64,000 nucleotides of DNA from Nonomuraea wenchangensis (GTDB lineage: Bacteria; Actinomycetota; Actinomycetes; Streptosporangiales; Streptosporangiaceae). The DNA lies in contig NZ_FOHX01000025.1 of the NCBI RefSeq assembly GCF_900111685.1, positions 1 through 64,000 of the forward strand, in the 5' to 3' direction. A model generated the notes under the pieces. It searched no databases. It worked only from the letters and a program-made list of their open reading frames with translations, and was not told the origin of the DNA. This document shows, one piece after another, positions 18,745-26,234 of this stretch. Each line of letters begins with the position of its first letter. Within the stretch, counting starts at the first letter, position 1. A program made the position numbers and the translations under genes.

Positions 18745-19779
18745 GTGCATACTTTTGCCGTGGCCAGGGCGGTGCACGGCATCGAGCCCCTGGTTGCCAC
18801 GGAGATCCGGCGTTCCGGTGCGGGCGTGGTGCGCGGGATGCGCCATCGCGAGGTGTGGTTCGAGACCCCGGGCACAGCGGGGCTGCCGGCGTTGCGGACG
18901 GCCGACGACGTGCTGCTGGCCGCCGCAGTGGTGGACGGGATCGGGCGGGAGCGCTCCGCCCTGCGGCGGCTCGCCAGGGCCGCGCGCGAGCTGGACCCAG
19001 GGCTGCTGCCGGCGCCCGGCGCCGCCGGGCTGGAGGTGTCGGCCTCGTTCGTGGGCCGGCGCAACTACACGAGGTACGACGTCGAGGACGCGGTGGGCGC
19101 CGAGCTGGCCCGGCCGGCGCGGGTGGCGTACCACTCGCGGCGCGACGGCGCGCGGCCACCCGGCGGGGCGACGGCCTGGCGGGTCACGATCGAAGGCGAG
19201 CGCGCGGTCATCGCGGTACGGCCGGCCCCGCGGCCGCTGCACCGGCGCGCGTACAAGACAGCCTCCGTCCGTGGCACCCTGCACCCGCCGCTGGCCGCCG
19301 CCATGGGAGAGCTCGCCGAGCTGGCCGGGCCGGCCGGGGCGAGGACGGTGCTGGACCCGTGCTGCGGCGCGGGCACGACGCTGATCGAGGCGCGCGCGCT
19401 CGCGCCAGGAGCCCGCTTCCTGGGCTTCGACCACGCCCCGGACGCGCTCGCCGCCGCCAGGGCCAACGCCGGAGGCGGCGGAGGCGGCGGAGCGTTCACT
19501 TGGGCGCTCGCCGACGGCGGCCGCGTCCCCGTACGGGACGGGGCGGCCGACCGGGTGCTGGTCAACCCGCCGTGGGGCCGCCAGGTGCCGCCCCTGGGGC
19601 TGCTCGCCGGCGGGCTCGGCCCGCTGTGGCGGGAGGTGCGGCGGGTGCTGGCCGACGACGGGCTCGCGGTGGCGCTGGTCCACGACGACCGGCCGCCGCG
19701 CGGGCTCGCCGTGGAGCGGGCCGTGCGGGTGAGCCTGTCGGGACGGCACCCCCTGATCGCGGTGCTCAGGAAGGAGTAG
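18745..19779 (+). CDS. TrmN/Trm14-like tRNA (guanine-N2)-methyltransferase
   Basis: A 344-residue cytosolic SAM-dependent RNA methyltransferase. The N-terminal half (residues 1 to about 165) resembles a ferredoxin-like plus THUMP region: HTFAVARAVHGIEPLVATEI, later FVGRRNYTRYDVEDAVG. The Rossmann domain begins after RAYKTASVRGTLHPPLA. It has motif I as VLDPCCGAGTTLIEA and catalytic motif IV as NPPWG. This order and the RGTLHP-to-motif I spacing match bacterial TrmN and archaeal Trm14, which make m2G6 in tRNA (tRNA-Phe in Thermus). GTG at 18745 is preceded by GAGAAGGA. The Phe-codon leader directly upstream is consistent with control by tRNA-Phe. Substrate assignment is inference. Confidence 0.82.
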   Translation: MHTFAVARAVHGIEPLVATEIRRSGAGVVRGMRHREVWFETPGTAGLPALRTADDVLLAAAVVDGIGRERSALRRLARAARELDPGLLPAPGAAGLEVSASFVGRRNYTRYDVEDAVGAELARPARVAYHSRRDGARPPGGATAWRVTIEGERAVIAVRPAPRPLHRRAYKTASVRGTLHPPLAAAMGELAELAGPAGARTVLDPCCGAGTTLIEARALAPGARFLGFDHAPDALAAARANAGGGGGGGAFTWALADGGRVPVRDGAADRVLVNPPWGRQVPPLGLLAGGLGPLWREVRRVLADDGLAVALVHDDRPPRGLAVERAVRVSLSGRHPLIAVLRKE

Positions 19780-19785
19780 GGAGGG

Positions 19786-20625
19786 TCAGGCGGGCCCGAG
19801 CCAGTCGAGGATCAGCCGGTTGACCTCGTCCGGCCGCTCCAGGTGCAGGAAGTGGCCCGCGTCGGCCACCACCTCGGCCCGCGACCCGGCCGGCAGGTGC
19901 GCGGCGACGTCCTTGACGAGCCCGGCGCCCAGGCAGCCGTCCTGGGCGCCGTGCAGGTAGAGCAGGGGGCCGCGCGCCTCCGGCTCCGGCTCCGGGTAGC
20001 GGCCGGAGGGCGGGGTGGTGCCGAGCATCGCGCGGTAGTAGCCGATGGCCGCCGCGAGGTTGGCGGGGTCGTCGAGCAGGCTGCGGCGGACGAAGGCGAG
20101 GTCCTCGGTGGCGTCGTACCCCGGTGACCAGTCGCGCCAGAGGCCGTCGAGGAAGCCGGGGGCCGCCGCGGCGGTCTCGGCGAGCGGGGTCTGGAACAGG
20201 AAGATGTAGAACGAGCGCCGGAGCTGCTCGTAGTCGAAGAAGGCGCCGGCCATCGCGCCCGGCGGCGGCACCGCCAGCGCGACGGCCCGGCGGAAGCGGC
20301 CGGCGCACTGGTGGACGGGGAAGGCGCCCCAGTCGTGCCCGATGACGACGGCGTCCGCGCCGCCGCCGAGCTCCTCGTGCAGCGCGCGGACGTCGGCGGC
20401 CAGCGCCGCCCCTTCGTACGCCCCGTCGGCCGGGATCTCGGTGGGCGCGTAGCCGCGCAGGAACGGCGCGACCGCACGGTAGCCCCGCTCGGCCAGCGCC
20501 GGCATGAGGTGCCGCCAGGTGTGCGCGGTGTCGGGGAAGCCGTGCAGGCACAGCGCCAGCGGTCCATCCCCCAGGGTCAGATACGCGAACTCCAGCCCGT
20601 TGGCGTGGACAGTCCTGATCTCCAT
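19786..20625 (-). CDS. Alpha/beta hydrolase, epoxide-hydrolase-like
   Basis: A 279-residue alpha/beta-fold hydrolase. The oxyanion loop appears as LHGFPDTAHTWRHL (HGxP motif) and the nucleophile elbow as VIGHDWGAFP, with Asp at the nucleophile position as in epoxide hydrolases and dehalogenases. The C-terminal GHFLHLERPDEVN carries the catalytic His. ATG at 20625 begins MEIRTVHANG and is eight bases after TAGGTT, suggesting a leaderless mRNA. The reading frame stays open far upstream through the P450 gene, which has no meaning. Its place between two P450 genes suggests it may open epoxides made by them; this is inference from context. Confidence 0.88.
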   Translation of the reverse strand: MEIRTVHANGLEFAYLTLGDGPLALCLHGFPDTAHTWRHLMPALAERGYRAVAPFLRGYAPTEIPADGAYEGAALAADVRALHEELGGGADAVVIGHDWGAFPVHQCAGRFRRAVALAVPPPGAMAGAFFDYEQLRRSFYIFLFQTPLAETAAAAPGFLDGLWRDWSPGYDATEDLAFVRRSLLDDPANLAAAIGYYRAMLGTTPPSGRYPEPEPEARGPLLYLHGAQDGCLGAGLVKDVAAHLPAGSRAEVVADAGHFLHLERPDEVNRLILDWLGPA

Positions 20626-20648
20626 GACTGCGAAACCTAGCATTCGGG

Positions 20649-21902
20649 TCAGACGGTATAGCGCAGGTGCTTCACACCGTTGATGAAGTTGGACAGCAGG
20701 AATTCCGGCTCTCCTGCCGCGCGGATGCCGGGCAGGCGGGTGAACAGCTCGCGGAACATCACCGTCATCTCCCTGCGCGCCAGGTGGGCGCCGAGGCAGT
20801 AGTGCGGGCCGGGGCCGCCGAAGCCGACGTGCGGGTTGGGGTCGCGGGTGATGTCGAACCTGTCGGGGTGGTCGAAGACGGCTTCGTCGCGGTTGGCGGA
20901 GTTGTAGAAGAGCAGCACCTTGTCGCCCTTCTTGTACGCCGTCCCGTTCATCTCGTGGTCGCGGGTGAGCGTCCGCCGGAACTGGATGACCGGGGTGGCG
21001 TAGCGGACGATCTCGTCGCAGGCGGCCACGATGTGCCCGTCGAAGTTCGCCAGGAGCAGCTCGCGCTGCTCGGGATGGTCGGTGAGCAGCTTCAGCCCGT
21101 AGGCGATGGCGTTCCTGGTGGTCTCGCTGCCGGCCACCACGAGCAGGATGAAGAACGACCCCAGCTCCTGCGACGACAGCCGTTCCTCGCCGTTGACCAG
21201 CAGGCTGACGAGGTCGCCGGTGGGCCGCTTGCGCCGCTCGTCGCCGAGGCGGGCGGCCAGCCGGTTGAGCGAGTAGCCGGCGTGCAGCAGCTTGGCCAGG
21301 CCGCGGGCCACGTTGAGCCGGCCGAAGTCGGGCGACAGGCCGGTGTACTCGGGGTCGGCGTTGCCGAGGATGACGTTGGTGCGCCGCAGCACCATGTCGT
21401 GGTACTGGGCGGGGATGCCCATCATGTCGCAGATGACGCGGACCGGGAGCCGGGCCGCGATCTGGGTGACGAAGTCGCCCGGTCCCTCCTCGACGGCCCG
21501 GTCCACGATCTCGGCGGCGGCCCGCGCGAGGTCCTCCTCCATCTTGGCGAGGATGCGCGGGGTGAAGGCGCGGGAGACGATCCGCCGCAGCCGGGCGTGC
21601 CGCGGATCGTCCATGTTGATCATCGACCCGAAGTACACGCTGAGCCAGCGCGGCATGTCCGGGATGCTGTTGGAGCACGGCTCGCTGCTGAAGACGGCCG
21701 CGTTCCTGCTGGCTTCGGTCACGTCGGCGTGGCGGACGAGGGCGTAGTAGCCCGGTCCGCCGCCGACGAACGGCACGGCCTGCTCGCGCACGAACACCGG
21801 GCGATCGAGCGCGCGCAGCCGACGGAAGGCATCCATGCGCTCGGCCTGCGGCAGCGCCCAGAACGGGATGTGCGACAGGTCGACGTCGGTGGACAGCGTC
21901 AT
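20649..21902 (-). CDS. Cytochrome P450 (paralogue 2)
   Basis: A 417-residue P450 clearly paralogous to the one at 17280-18521: shared FGSMINMDDPRHARLRR, ELGSFFILLVVAG, ANRDEAVF and heme loop FGGPGPHYCLGAH (Cys about 369). The I-helix motif is VVAGSETTRN. This again suggests the CYP124/125/142-like group acting on sterols, terpenoids or branched fatty acids. ATG at 21902 is chosen because TTGACG-N17-AATGTT stands seven bases before it (leaderless layout); an ATG 12 bases upstream in frame is possible. It lies 23 bases upstream of the hydrolase gene, so the two may form one transcript although the hydrolase has its own -10 candidate. Confidence 0.93.
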   Translation of the reverse strand: MTLSTDVDLSHIPFWALPQAERMDAFRRLRALDRPVFVREQAVPFVGGGPGYYALVRHADVTEASRNAAVFSSEPCSNSIPDMPRWLSVYFGSMINMDDPRHARLRRIVSRAFTPRILAKMEEDLARAAAEIVDRAVEEGPGDFVTQIAARLPVRVICDMMGIPAQYHDMVLRRTNVILGNADPEYTGLSPDFGRLNVARGLAKLLHAGYSLNRLAARLGDERRKRPTGDLVSLLVNGEERLSSQELGSFFILLVVAGSETTRNAIAYGLKLLTDHPEQRELLLANFDGHIVAACDEIVRYATPVIQFRRTLTRDHEMNGTAYKKGDKVLLFYNSANRDEAVFDHPDRFDITRDPNPHVGFGGPGPHYCLGAHLARREMTVMFRELFTRLPGIRAAGEPEFLLSNFINGVKHLRYTV

Positions 21903-21908
21903 ACCCAC

Positions 21909-21938
21909 CAACATTGTGCAAGTGACCACTTACGTCAA
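21909..21938 (-). promoter_or_regulatory. P450-2 promoter with shared element and AAGTG-AC-CACTT palindrome
   Basis: CACTTACGTCAA (21927-21938) repeats the 12-mer before P450-1. On the minus strand it yields -35 TTGACG, 17 bases, then -10 AATGTT (21914-21909) and seven bases to the ATG. The palindrome AAGTG-AC-CACTT (21920-21931) lies inside the spacer, a good place for a repressor. Confidence 0.65.
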
Positions 21939-21952
21939 GGGCGGCTCACGTT

Positions 21953-22020
21953 CGCCCGAGGATCAGGCCCGCCCGAGGCTCAGGCCCGCCCGAGGATCAG
22001 GCCCCGCCGAGGATCAGCTC
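21953..22020. repeat. Four 17-bp tandem units iterating the end of the GMC oxidoreductase gene
   Basis: Units at 21953, 21970, 21987 and 22004, each 17 bases, follow the pattern CGCCCGAGGMTCAGGCC with small changes. The stop codon of the minus-strand GMC gene (21997-21999) lies in the third unit and the fourth encodes its last residues. The first two repeat this tail beyond the stop. Confidence 0.75.
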
Positions 22021-23538
22021 CGCCCCCTTCTCGCCGATCATGATGGCCGGGGCGTGCGTGTGGCCGCGGTTGAGCGTCGGCATGACCGACGCGTCCGCGA
22101 CGCGCAGGCCCTCCACGCCGCGCACGCGCAGCGACGGGTCCACGACCGAGCCCTCGTCGACGCCCATCCGGCAGGTGCCGACCGGGTGGTAGAGGGTCTC
22201 GGCGCGCTCGCGCACCCACTGGGCCAGCTCCTCGTCGCTCTCCGGCCCCCAGTAGGGGTCCATCGGCCCGCCCGCGTACGGCCGCATCGCCGAGGTCGTG
22301 AACACCTGCTTGGCCGCCTTCAGCCCGGCGACCAGCCGCCGCACGTCGGCCTCCGCGCTCAGGTAGGCGGGGTCGATGACCGGGTCGCGGCCGTTGAGCG
22401 TGATCCGGCCGCGGCTCTCCGGCTGCAGCAGCACCACGCCCACGGTCAGGCCATGACCGGTCGCCGGGACGAGGCCGTGCTCGACGAACGGGACCGGCGC
22501 GAAGACCAGCTCGATGTCCGGCGCGGGCTCCTCGGGCGAGGTGCGCAGGAACGCGACCGCCTCGCCGACGTTCGTGGTGAGCATGCCGGAACGCAGCACG
22601 AGGTAACGCAGCAGGTTGCCGACGGACTCGGCCTTGGTGAGCGTGACCGGCTGGAGGCAGGAGACGTACACGCCGGAGGCCAGGTGGTCCTGGAGGTTCC
22701 TGCCCACCTCGGGCAGGTCGTGCACGACCTCGACGCCGGCCTCGCGCAGCTCCGCGGCGGCGCCCACGCCCGAGCGCATGAGCAGGTGCGGCGAGCCGAT
22801 CGCGCCCGCGGCCAGGATGACCTCACGCCGCGCCTTCAGCTGCGCGCCGCCGTGCTCGATCCCCACCGCCCGGCGGCCGTCGAACAGCACCCGCTCGACG
22901 GTCACCCCGGTGACCACGGTCAGGTTGGACCGCTTGAGCGCCGGGCGCAGGTAGGCGTCGGCCGAGCTCCAGCGCCGGCCGCGGTACTGGGTGACGGGGG
23001 TCGGGCAGTAGCCCTCGTTGGAGGGGCCGTTCAGCTCCCGCAGCCGCTGGTAGCCCAGCTCCTCGCAGGCGCGCAGGAACGCGGCCGTGGTGACGTTGGG
23101 GCTGCGCAGCTCGGAGATGTGCAGCGGGCCTCCGGTGCCGTAGACGTCGCCGTCGTTGGTGCCGATCCGGTGCTCGGCCCTGGTGAAGTACGGCAGCACG
23201 TCCGCGTAGGACCAGCCGGGCACCTCCCACTGGTCGTAGTCGCGGGCGCAGCCGCGCACCCACATCTGGGCGTTGAGCGAGGACGAGCCGCCGACGACCC
23301 GGCCGCGCGGCCAGTAGAGCTCCCGGCCGGACAGCTCGTCCTGCTTGGCCGTCGTGTAGTTCCAGTCGTAGTCGGTCTTGAAGAGCTTGGCGAAACCCGC
23401 GGGCATGCGGATCTCCAGCTTGTCGTCCTGGCCGCCCGCCTCGACCAGGGCCACAGACACGCCCGGATCGGCCGACAGCCGGTTGGCCAGCACGCAGCCC
23501 GCCGAGCCGGCGCCCACGATCACGTAGTCGTACTCCAT
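21997..23538 (-). CDS. GMC-family FAD oxidoreductase (choline/alcohol dehydrogenase type)
   Basis: A 513-residue glucose-methanol-choline oxidoreductase. It has the dinucleotide-binding start YDYVIVGAGSAGCVLANRL (binds FAD ADP part), the GMC signature in GRVVGGSSSLNAQMWVRG, AAGAIGSPHLLMRSGVG, and the C-terminal active-site region YHPVGTCRMG and GHTHAPAIMIGEKGA. These enzymes oxidise alcohols to aldehydes or acids; in this setting a likely step is oxidation of a P450-made alcohol, which is inference. ATG at 23538 has GGAGGGAACC in front; a second ATG 12 bases upstream is in frame. It is divergent from the acyl-CoA ligase across a 149-base region that holds palindromes. Confidence 0.94.
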   Translation of the reverse strand: MEYDYVIVGAGSAGCVLANRLSADPGVSVALVEAGGQDDKLEIRMPAGFAKLFKTDYDWNYTTAKQDELSGRELYWPRGRVVGGSSSLNAQMWVRGCARDYDQWEVPGWSYADVLPYFTRAEHRIGTNDGDVYGTGGPLHISELRSPNVTTAAFLRACEELGYQRLRELNGPSNEGYCPTPVTQYRGRRWSSADAYLRPALKRSNLTVVTGVTVERVLFDGRRAVGIEHGGAQLKARREVILAAGAIGSPHLLMRSGVGAAAELREAGVEVVHDLPEVGRNLQDHLASGVYVSCLQPVTLTKAESVGNLLRYLVLRSGMLTTNVGEAVAFLRTSPEEPAPDIELVFAPVPFVEHGLVPATGHGLTVGVVLLQPESRGRITLNGRDPVIDPAYLSAEADVRRLVAGLKAAKQVFTTSAMRPYAGGPMDPYWGPESDEELAQWVRERAETLYHPVGTCRMGVDEGSVVDPSLRVRGVEGLRVADASVMPTLNRGHTHAPAIMIGEKGAELILGGA

Positions 23539-23554
23539 GGTTCCCTCCATGGGG

Positions 23555-23637
23555 GCAAGTAATTGACTACTTGCTTACGCCACGCGACCGGGGGACGTCC
23601 ATATCCAGTTGTAACCTCCGTTACCTACCGGTCGGTA
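23555..23637. promoter_or_regulatory. Divergent control region with three palindromes (GMC / acyl-CoA ligase)
   Basis: GCAAGTA-N6-TACTTGC (23555-23574) is a perfect 7-bp-arm palindrome close to the GMC start. GTAAC-CTCC-GTTAC is at 23611-23624. TACCTACCGGTCGGTA (23622-23637, 14 of 16 symmetric) overlaps the -10 position of a promoter that could start TTGTAA at 23609. The last resembles the ACCGACCGGTCGGT-type operators of many actinobacterial TetR proteins. GCAAGT half-sites also occur before P450-2. Confidence 0.6.
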
Positions 23638-23687
23638 TGGCCATGCTGCGAAGATGGCGCGAAAGCCGGCTAGAGGAGGAAGGCGTC

Positions 23688-25223
23688 ATGCTGAACTTGT
23701 CGATCGTCCTGGAGGACAGCGCCAGGAACAACCCGGACGGCACGGCCATCGTCTTCGGTGACATGCGGCTGCCGTACTCGATGATCGACACGGTGGCCAA
23801 CCAGGTGGCGAACCTGCTGGTGTCCCGCGGCATCCGCAAGGGCGACAAGGTCGCGCTGGCCTGCCCCAACCTGCCGTACTTCCCGTTCGTCTACTACGGC
23901 ATCCTCAAGGCCGGAGCGACCGTGGTGCCGCTCAACGTGCTGCTGCAGTCCCGCGAGATCGCCTACCACCTCGACGACAGCGACGCCAAGGCGCTGTTCT
24001 GCTTCGAGGGCACGCCCGAGCTGCCGCTCGGCGAGCGCGGCAAGGCCGGCTTCGAGGCGGCCGAGGGCTGTGAGCACTTCTTCGTGCTGCCCGCCACCCC
24101 GCTCGCCACCGAGTCTGAGTACGGCGAGTCGTTCTGGGCGGCGCTCGGCGGCATGGCGGCCGGGTTCGAGACCGTGCAGACCGCGCCCGACGACACCGCG
24201 GTCATCCTCTACACCTCCGGCACCACCGGGCAGCCCAAGGGCGCCGAGCTCAGCCACCAGAACATGCTGATGAACGCCATCGTCAGCGACCGCATGTTCC
24301 CGGCCACCGAGGGCGGCGACGTCTACCTGGGCGTGCTGCCGATGTTCCACTCCTTCGGCCAGACCACCGTCATGAACACCGGGTTCCTGCGCGGCGCGAC
24401 CGTCGTACTCATGCCGCGCTTCGAGCCCGGCGAGGCCCTGGAGATCATGCGCAAGGAGGGCGTGACGTTCTTCGCGGGCGTCCCCACCATGTACTGGGGC
24501 ATGCTCACCAAGATCCACGCCGAGGGCGCCGAGGTGCCGGACACGCTGCGGATCGCCGTCGCGGGCGGCGCGTCCTCGCCGGTCGAGGTGCTGAAGGACT
24601 TCGAGCAGACCTTCGGCATCGGCATCCTGGAGGGCTACGGCCTGTCGGAGACCTCGCCGGTGGCGAGCTTCAACCAGCCGGGCCGGCCGGCCAAGCCGGG
24701 CACCATCGGCACCCCCATCTGGGGCGTGGAGATGAAGCTCGTGGACGGCGACTGGAAGACGGTCGAGGGCGAGGGCCCCGGCGAGATCGCCATCCGCGGC
24801 CACAACGTCATGAAGGGCTACTACGGCCGCCCAGAGGCCACGGCCGAGGTCATGCACGACGGCTGGTTCCGTACGGGCGACATCGCCACGCGCGACGCCG
24901 ACGGCTACTACGCCATCATCGACCGGGCCAAGGACATGATCATCCGCGGCGGCTTCAACGTCTACCCGCGCGAGCTCGAAGAGGTCCTGATGACCCACGA
25001 GGCCGTCTCGCTGGCCGCCGTCGTGGGCGTGACGCACGAATCGCACGGCGAGGAGATCAAGGCGTACGTCATCAGGACGCCGGGCGCCACGATCACCGAG
25101 GACGAGCTCATGGCCTGGTGCAAGGAGAACATGGCGGCCTACAAGTATCCGCGGATCATCGAGTTCCGTGACGCGCTGCCGATGACGGCCACCGGCAAGA
25201 TCCTCAAGCGCGAGCTGCGCTGA
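23688..25223 (+). CDS. Long-chain acyl-CoA synthetase (AMP-forming)
   Basis: A 511-residue ANL-superfamily enzyme that activates a carboxylic acid as acyl-AMP and then acyl-CoA. Motifs are clear: P-loop-like YTSGTTGQPKGAE (A3), GYGLSETSP (A5), WFRTGDIATRDADGYYAIIDR (A7/A8), RGGFNVYPRELEEVL and the catalytic Lys in ATGKILKREL (A10). It resembles fatty-acid CoA ligases used in lipid or sterol-side-chain breakdown. ATG at 23688 has a strong AGGAGGA site; an upstream in-frame start lies within the operator. It probably activates the acid produced by the neighbouring P450 and GMC enzymes, an inference from gene order. A terminator follows. Confidence 0.94.
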   Translation: MLNLSIVLEDSARNNPDGTAIVFGDMRLPYSMIDTVANQVANLLVSRGIRKGDKVALACPNLPYFPFVYYGILKAGATVVPLNVLLQSREIAYHLDDSDAKALFCFEGTPELPLGERGKAGFEAAEGCEHFFVLPATPLATESEYGESFWAALGGMAAGFETVQTAPDDTAVILYTSGTTGQPKGAELSHQNMLMNAIVSDRMFPATEGGDVYLGVLPMFHSFGQTTVMNTGFLRGATVVLMPRFEPGEALEIMRKEGVTFFAGVPTMYWGMLTKIHAEGAEVPDTLRIAVAGGASSPVEVLKDFEQTFGIGILEGYGLSETSPVASFNQPGRPAKPGTIGTPIWGVEMKLVDGDWKTVEGEGPGEIAIRGHNVMKGYYGRPEATAEVMHDGWFRTGDIATRDADGYYAIIDRAKDMIIRGGFNVYPRELEEVLMTHEAVSLAAVVGVTHESHGEEIKAYVIRTPGATITEDELMAWCKENMAAYKYPRIIEFRDALPMTATGKILKRELR

Positions 25224-25233
25224 CCTTCGTCCC

Positions 25234-25265
25234 GAAAGGCGGACGCCGTACGGCGTTCGCCTTTC
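25234..25265 (+). terminator. Terminator after the acyl-CoA ligase gene
   Basis: A 14-bp stem (25234-25247 pairing with 25252-25265) around the loop GTAC, with one G-U pair. The arms begin GAAAGGCG and end CGCCTTTC, giving an A-tract on one side and a T-tract on the other. It starts 10 bases after the stop codon. Confidence 0.8.
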
Positions 25266-25326
25266 TGCCGTGCTGATTGTAATCTTGCGGTAACCGCATG
25301 CAACCGAGCACGGCAAAGGAGGTCGC

Positions 25327-25452
25327 GTGGGCCGCCACGAGAAGCCCCACACCCCCAAGGACCAGCCAGAAGAGGGCAACGAAACCGCCAGGCCGGCCGA
25401 GCTCCGGCCGAGCCGCGGCAAGCACGCCGCTCCGGCCGAGGACCCGGAGTAG
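25327..25452 (+). CDS. Small hydrophilic protein of 41 residues, unknown function
   Basis: A short ORF starting at a GTG with one of the best ribosome sites in the window (AAAGGAGGTCGC directly upstream). The protein begins MGRHEKPHTPKDQPEEG and ends GKHAAPAEDPE. It is rich in Pro, Glu, Lys and Ala, with no membrane segment, Cys or recognisable fold, so it is probably disordered. It lies between the ligase terminator and the TetR gene and has its own upstream AT-richer stretch (GATTGTAATCTTGCGGTAA near 25275-25294). I do not recognise a functional family. The strong start signal and clean stop make a real gene likely. Confidence 0.7.
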   Translation: MGRHEKPHTPKDQPEEGNETARPAELRPSRGKHAAPAEDPE

Positions 25453-25533
25453 ACCTCTCCCCCTAACGGTCCTCCGGCGCGTGGGCCGCCACCTCGGCGC
25501 GGAGGTGGCGGCCATCCTCACCGCCCCCCATCC

Positions 25534-26217
25534 TCACCGTCCCCCCGCAGCACCGTCCCCCAGCAGTGCCAGGGCCAGGCTTCGCACCGAGCGGGTGAAC
25601 CGGCGCGGGTCCTCCGGCGGCGTCACGTGCCGGATCAGCGCCCCGTCGAAGACCGCGAGCAGGGCGTGGGCCACGAAGCCGGCGTCCAGGTCCGGACGGG
25701 CCTCGGCGACGAGGTCGCTGAGGTGCCCGTGCCAGGAGCGGTAGCTCGGGTCGTCATATTTGTCCTCGGCGCACGCCTGCTCGTGCGCCGCCAGCAGGAT
25801 CGCGTTCCCCTCGGCGATCGCGCCGAGGCCGTCGAGGAAGGCGAGCAGCCGGTCGCGGGCCGGCGCGCCGGGGCCGAGCGGCGGCGGGCCGCCGGTCACC
25901 GCCTCCCGCAGGTCCTTCGAGCGCTCCTCCAGCAGCGCCTGCAGCAGCCCGGCCCGGCTGCCGAACCTCCGGAACACCGTGCCCTTCCCGACCCCGGCCA
26001 GCGCCGCGACCCGGTCGATGGACACGTGGTCGCCGCCGCCCTCCGCCAGCAGCCGCTCGGTCGCCCGCAACACCGCCACCCGGTTACGCGCGGCGTCCCC
26101 CCGCTCGGGCCGGTCGCGCACGACATCAACCCGCTCGGGCCGGTCGCGCGCCCCGCCACCCCGCTCCGCTCGATCGCGCGCGGCGTCGATCCGCTCCGTC
26201 CGCCCGTCTGCCCTCAC
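25534..26217 (-). CDS. TetR/AcrR-family transcriptional regulator
   Basis: A 227-residue one-component repressor. The DNA-binding domain starts near residue 45 (RNRVAVLRATERLLAEGG, then SIDRVAALAGVGKGTVFRRFGSRAGL, a classical TetR helix-turn-helix). The rest is a helical ligand-binding and dimer domain (LLAFLDGLGAIAEGNAILL). Residues 1-45 are odd: ten-residue repeats of RDRPERxDxx type encoded by 30-bp tandem DNA repeats, so the real start may be internal. The intergenic region to the divergent quinone oxidoreductase contains two CGGACC-N3-GGTCCG palindromes, which it very probably binds, controlling itself and the neighbour. Confidence 0.9.
   Translation of the reverse strand: MRADGRTERIDAARDRAERGGGARDRPERVDVVRDRPERGDAARNRVAVLRATERLLAEGGGDHVSIDRVAALAGVGKGTVFRRFGSRAGLLQALLEERSKDLREAVTGGPPPLGPGAPARDRLLAFLDGLGAIAEGNAILLAAHEQACAEDKYDDPSYRSWHGHLSDLVAEARPDLDAGFVAHALLAVFDGALIRHVTPPEDPRRFTRSVRSLALALLGDGAAGGR
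26072..26197. repeat. 30-bp in-frame tandem repeats in the TetR N-terminal region
   Basis: Units beginning at 26102, 26132 and 26162 (pattern CGCTCSGSYCGRTCGCGC plus 12 variable bases), with a more diverged copy before them and a partial one after. Thirty bases equal ten codons, so copy-number change would lengthen or shorten the protein without a frameshift. Confidence 0.7.
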
Positions 26218-26234
26218 GTGCCGCCTCCCCCTCG

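Noticed and set aside
19786-21921. 711-codon frame that would fuse P450-2 sequence to the hydrolase
   Set aside because: The upstream part is an out-of-frame reading of the P450; the hydrolase has its own start and -10 box at 20625.
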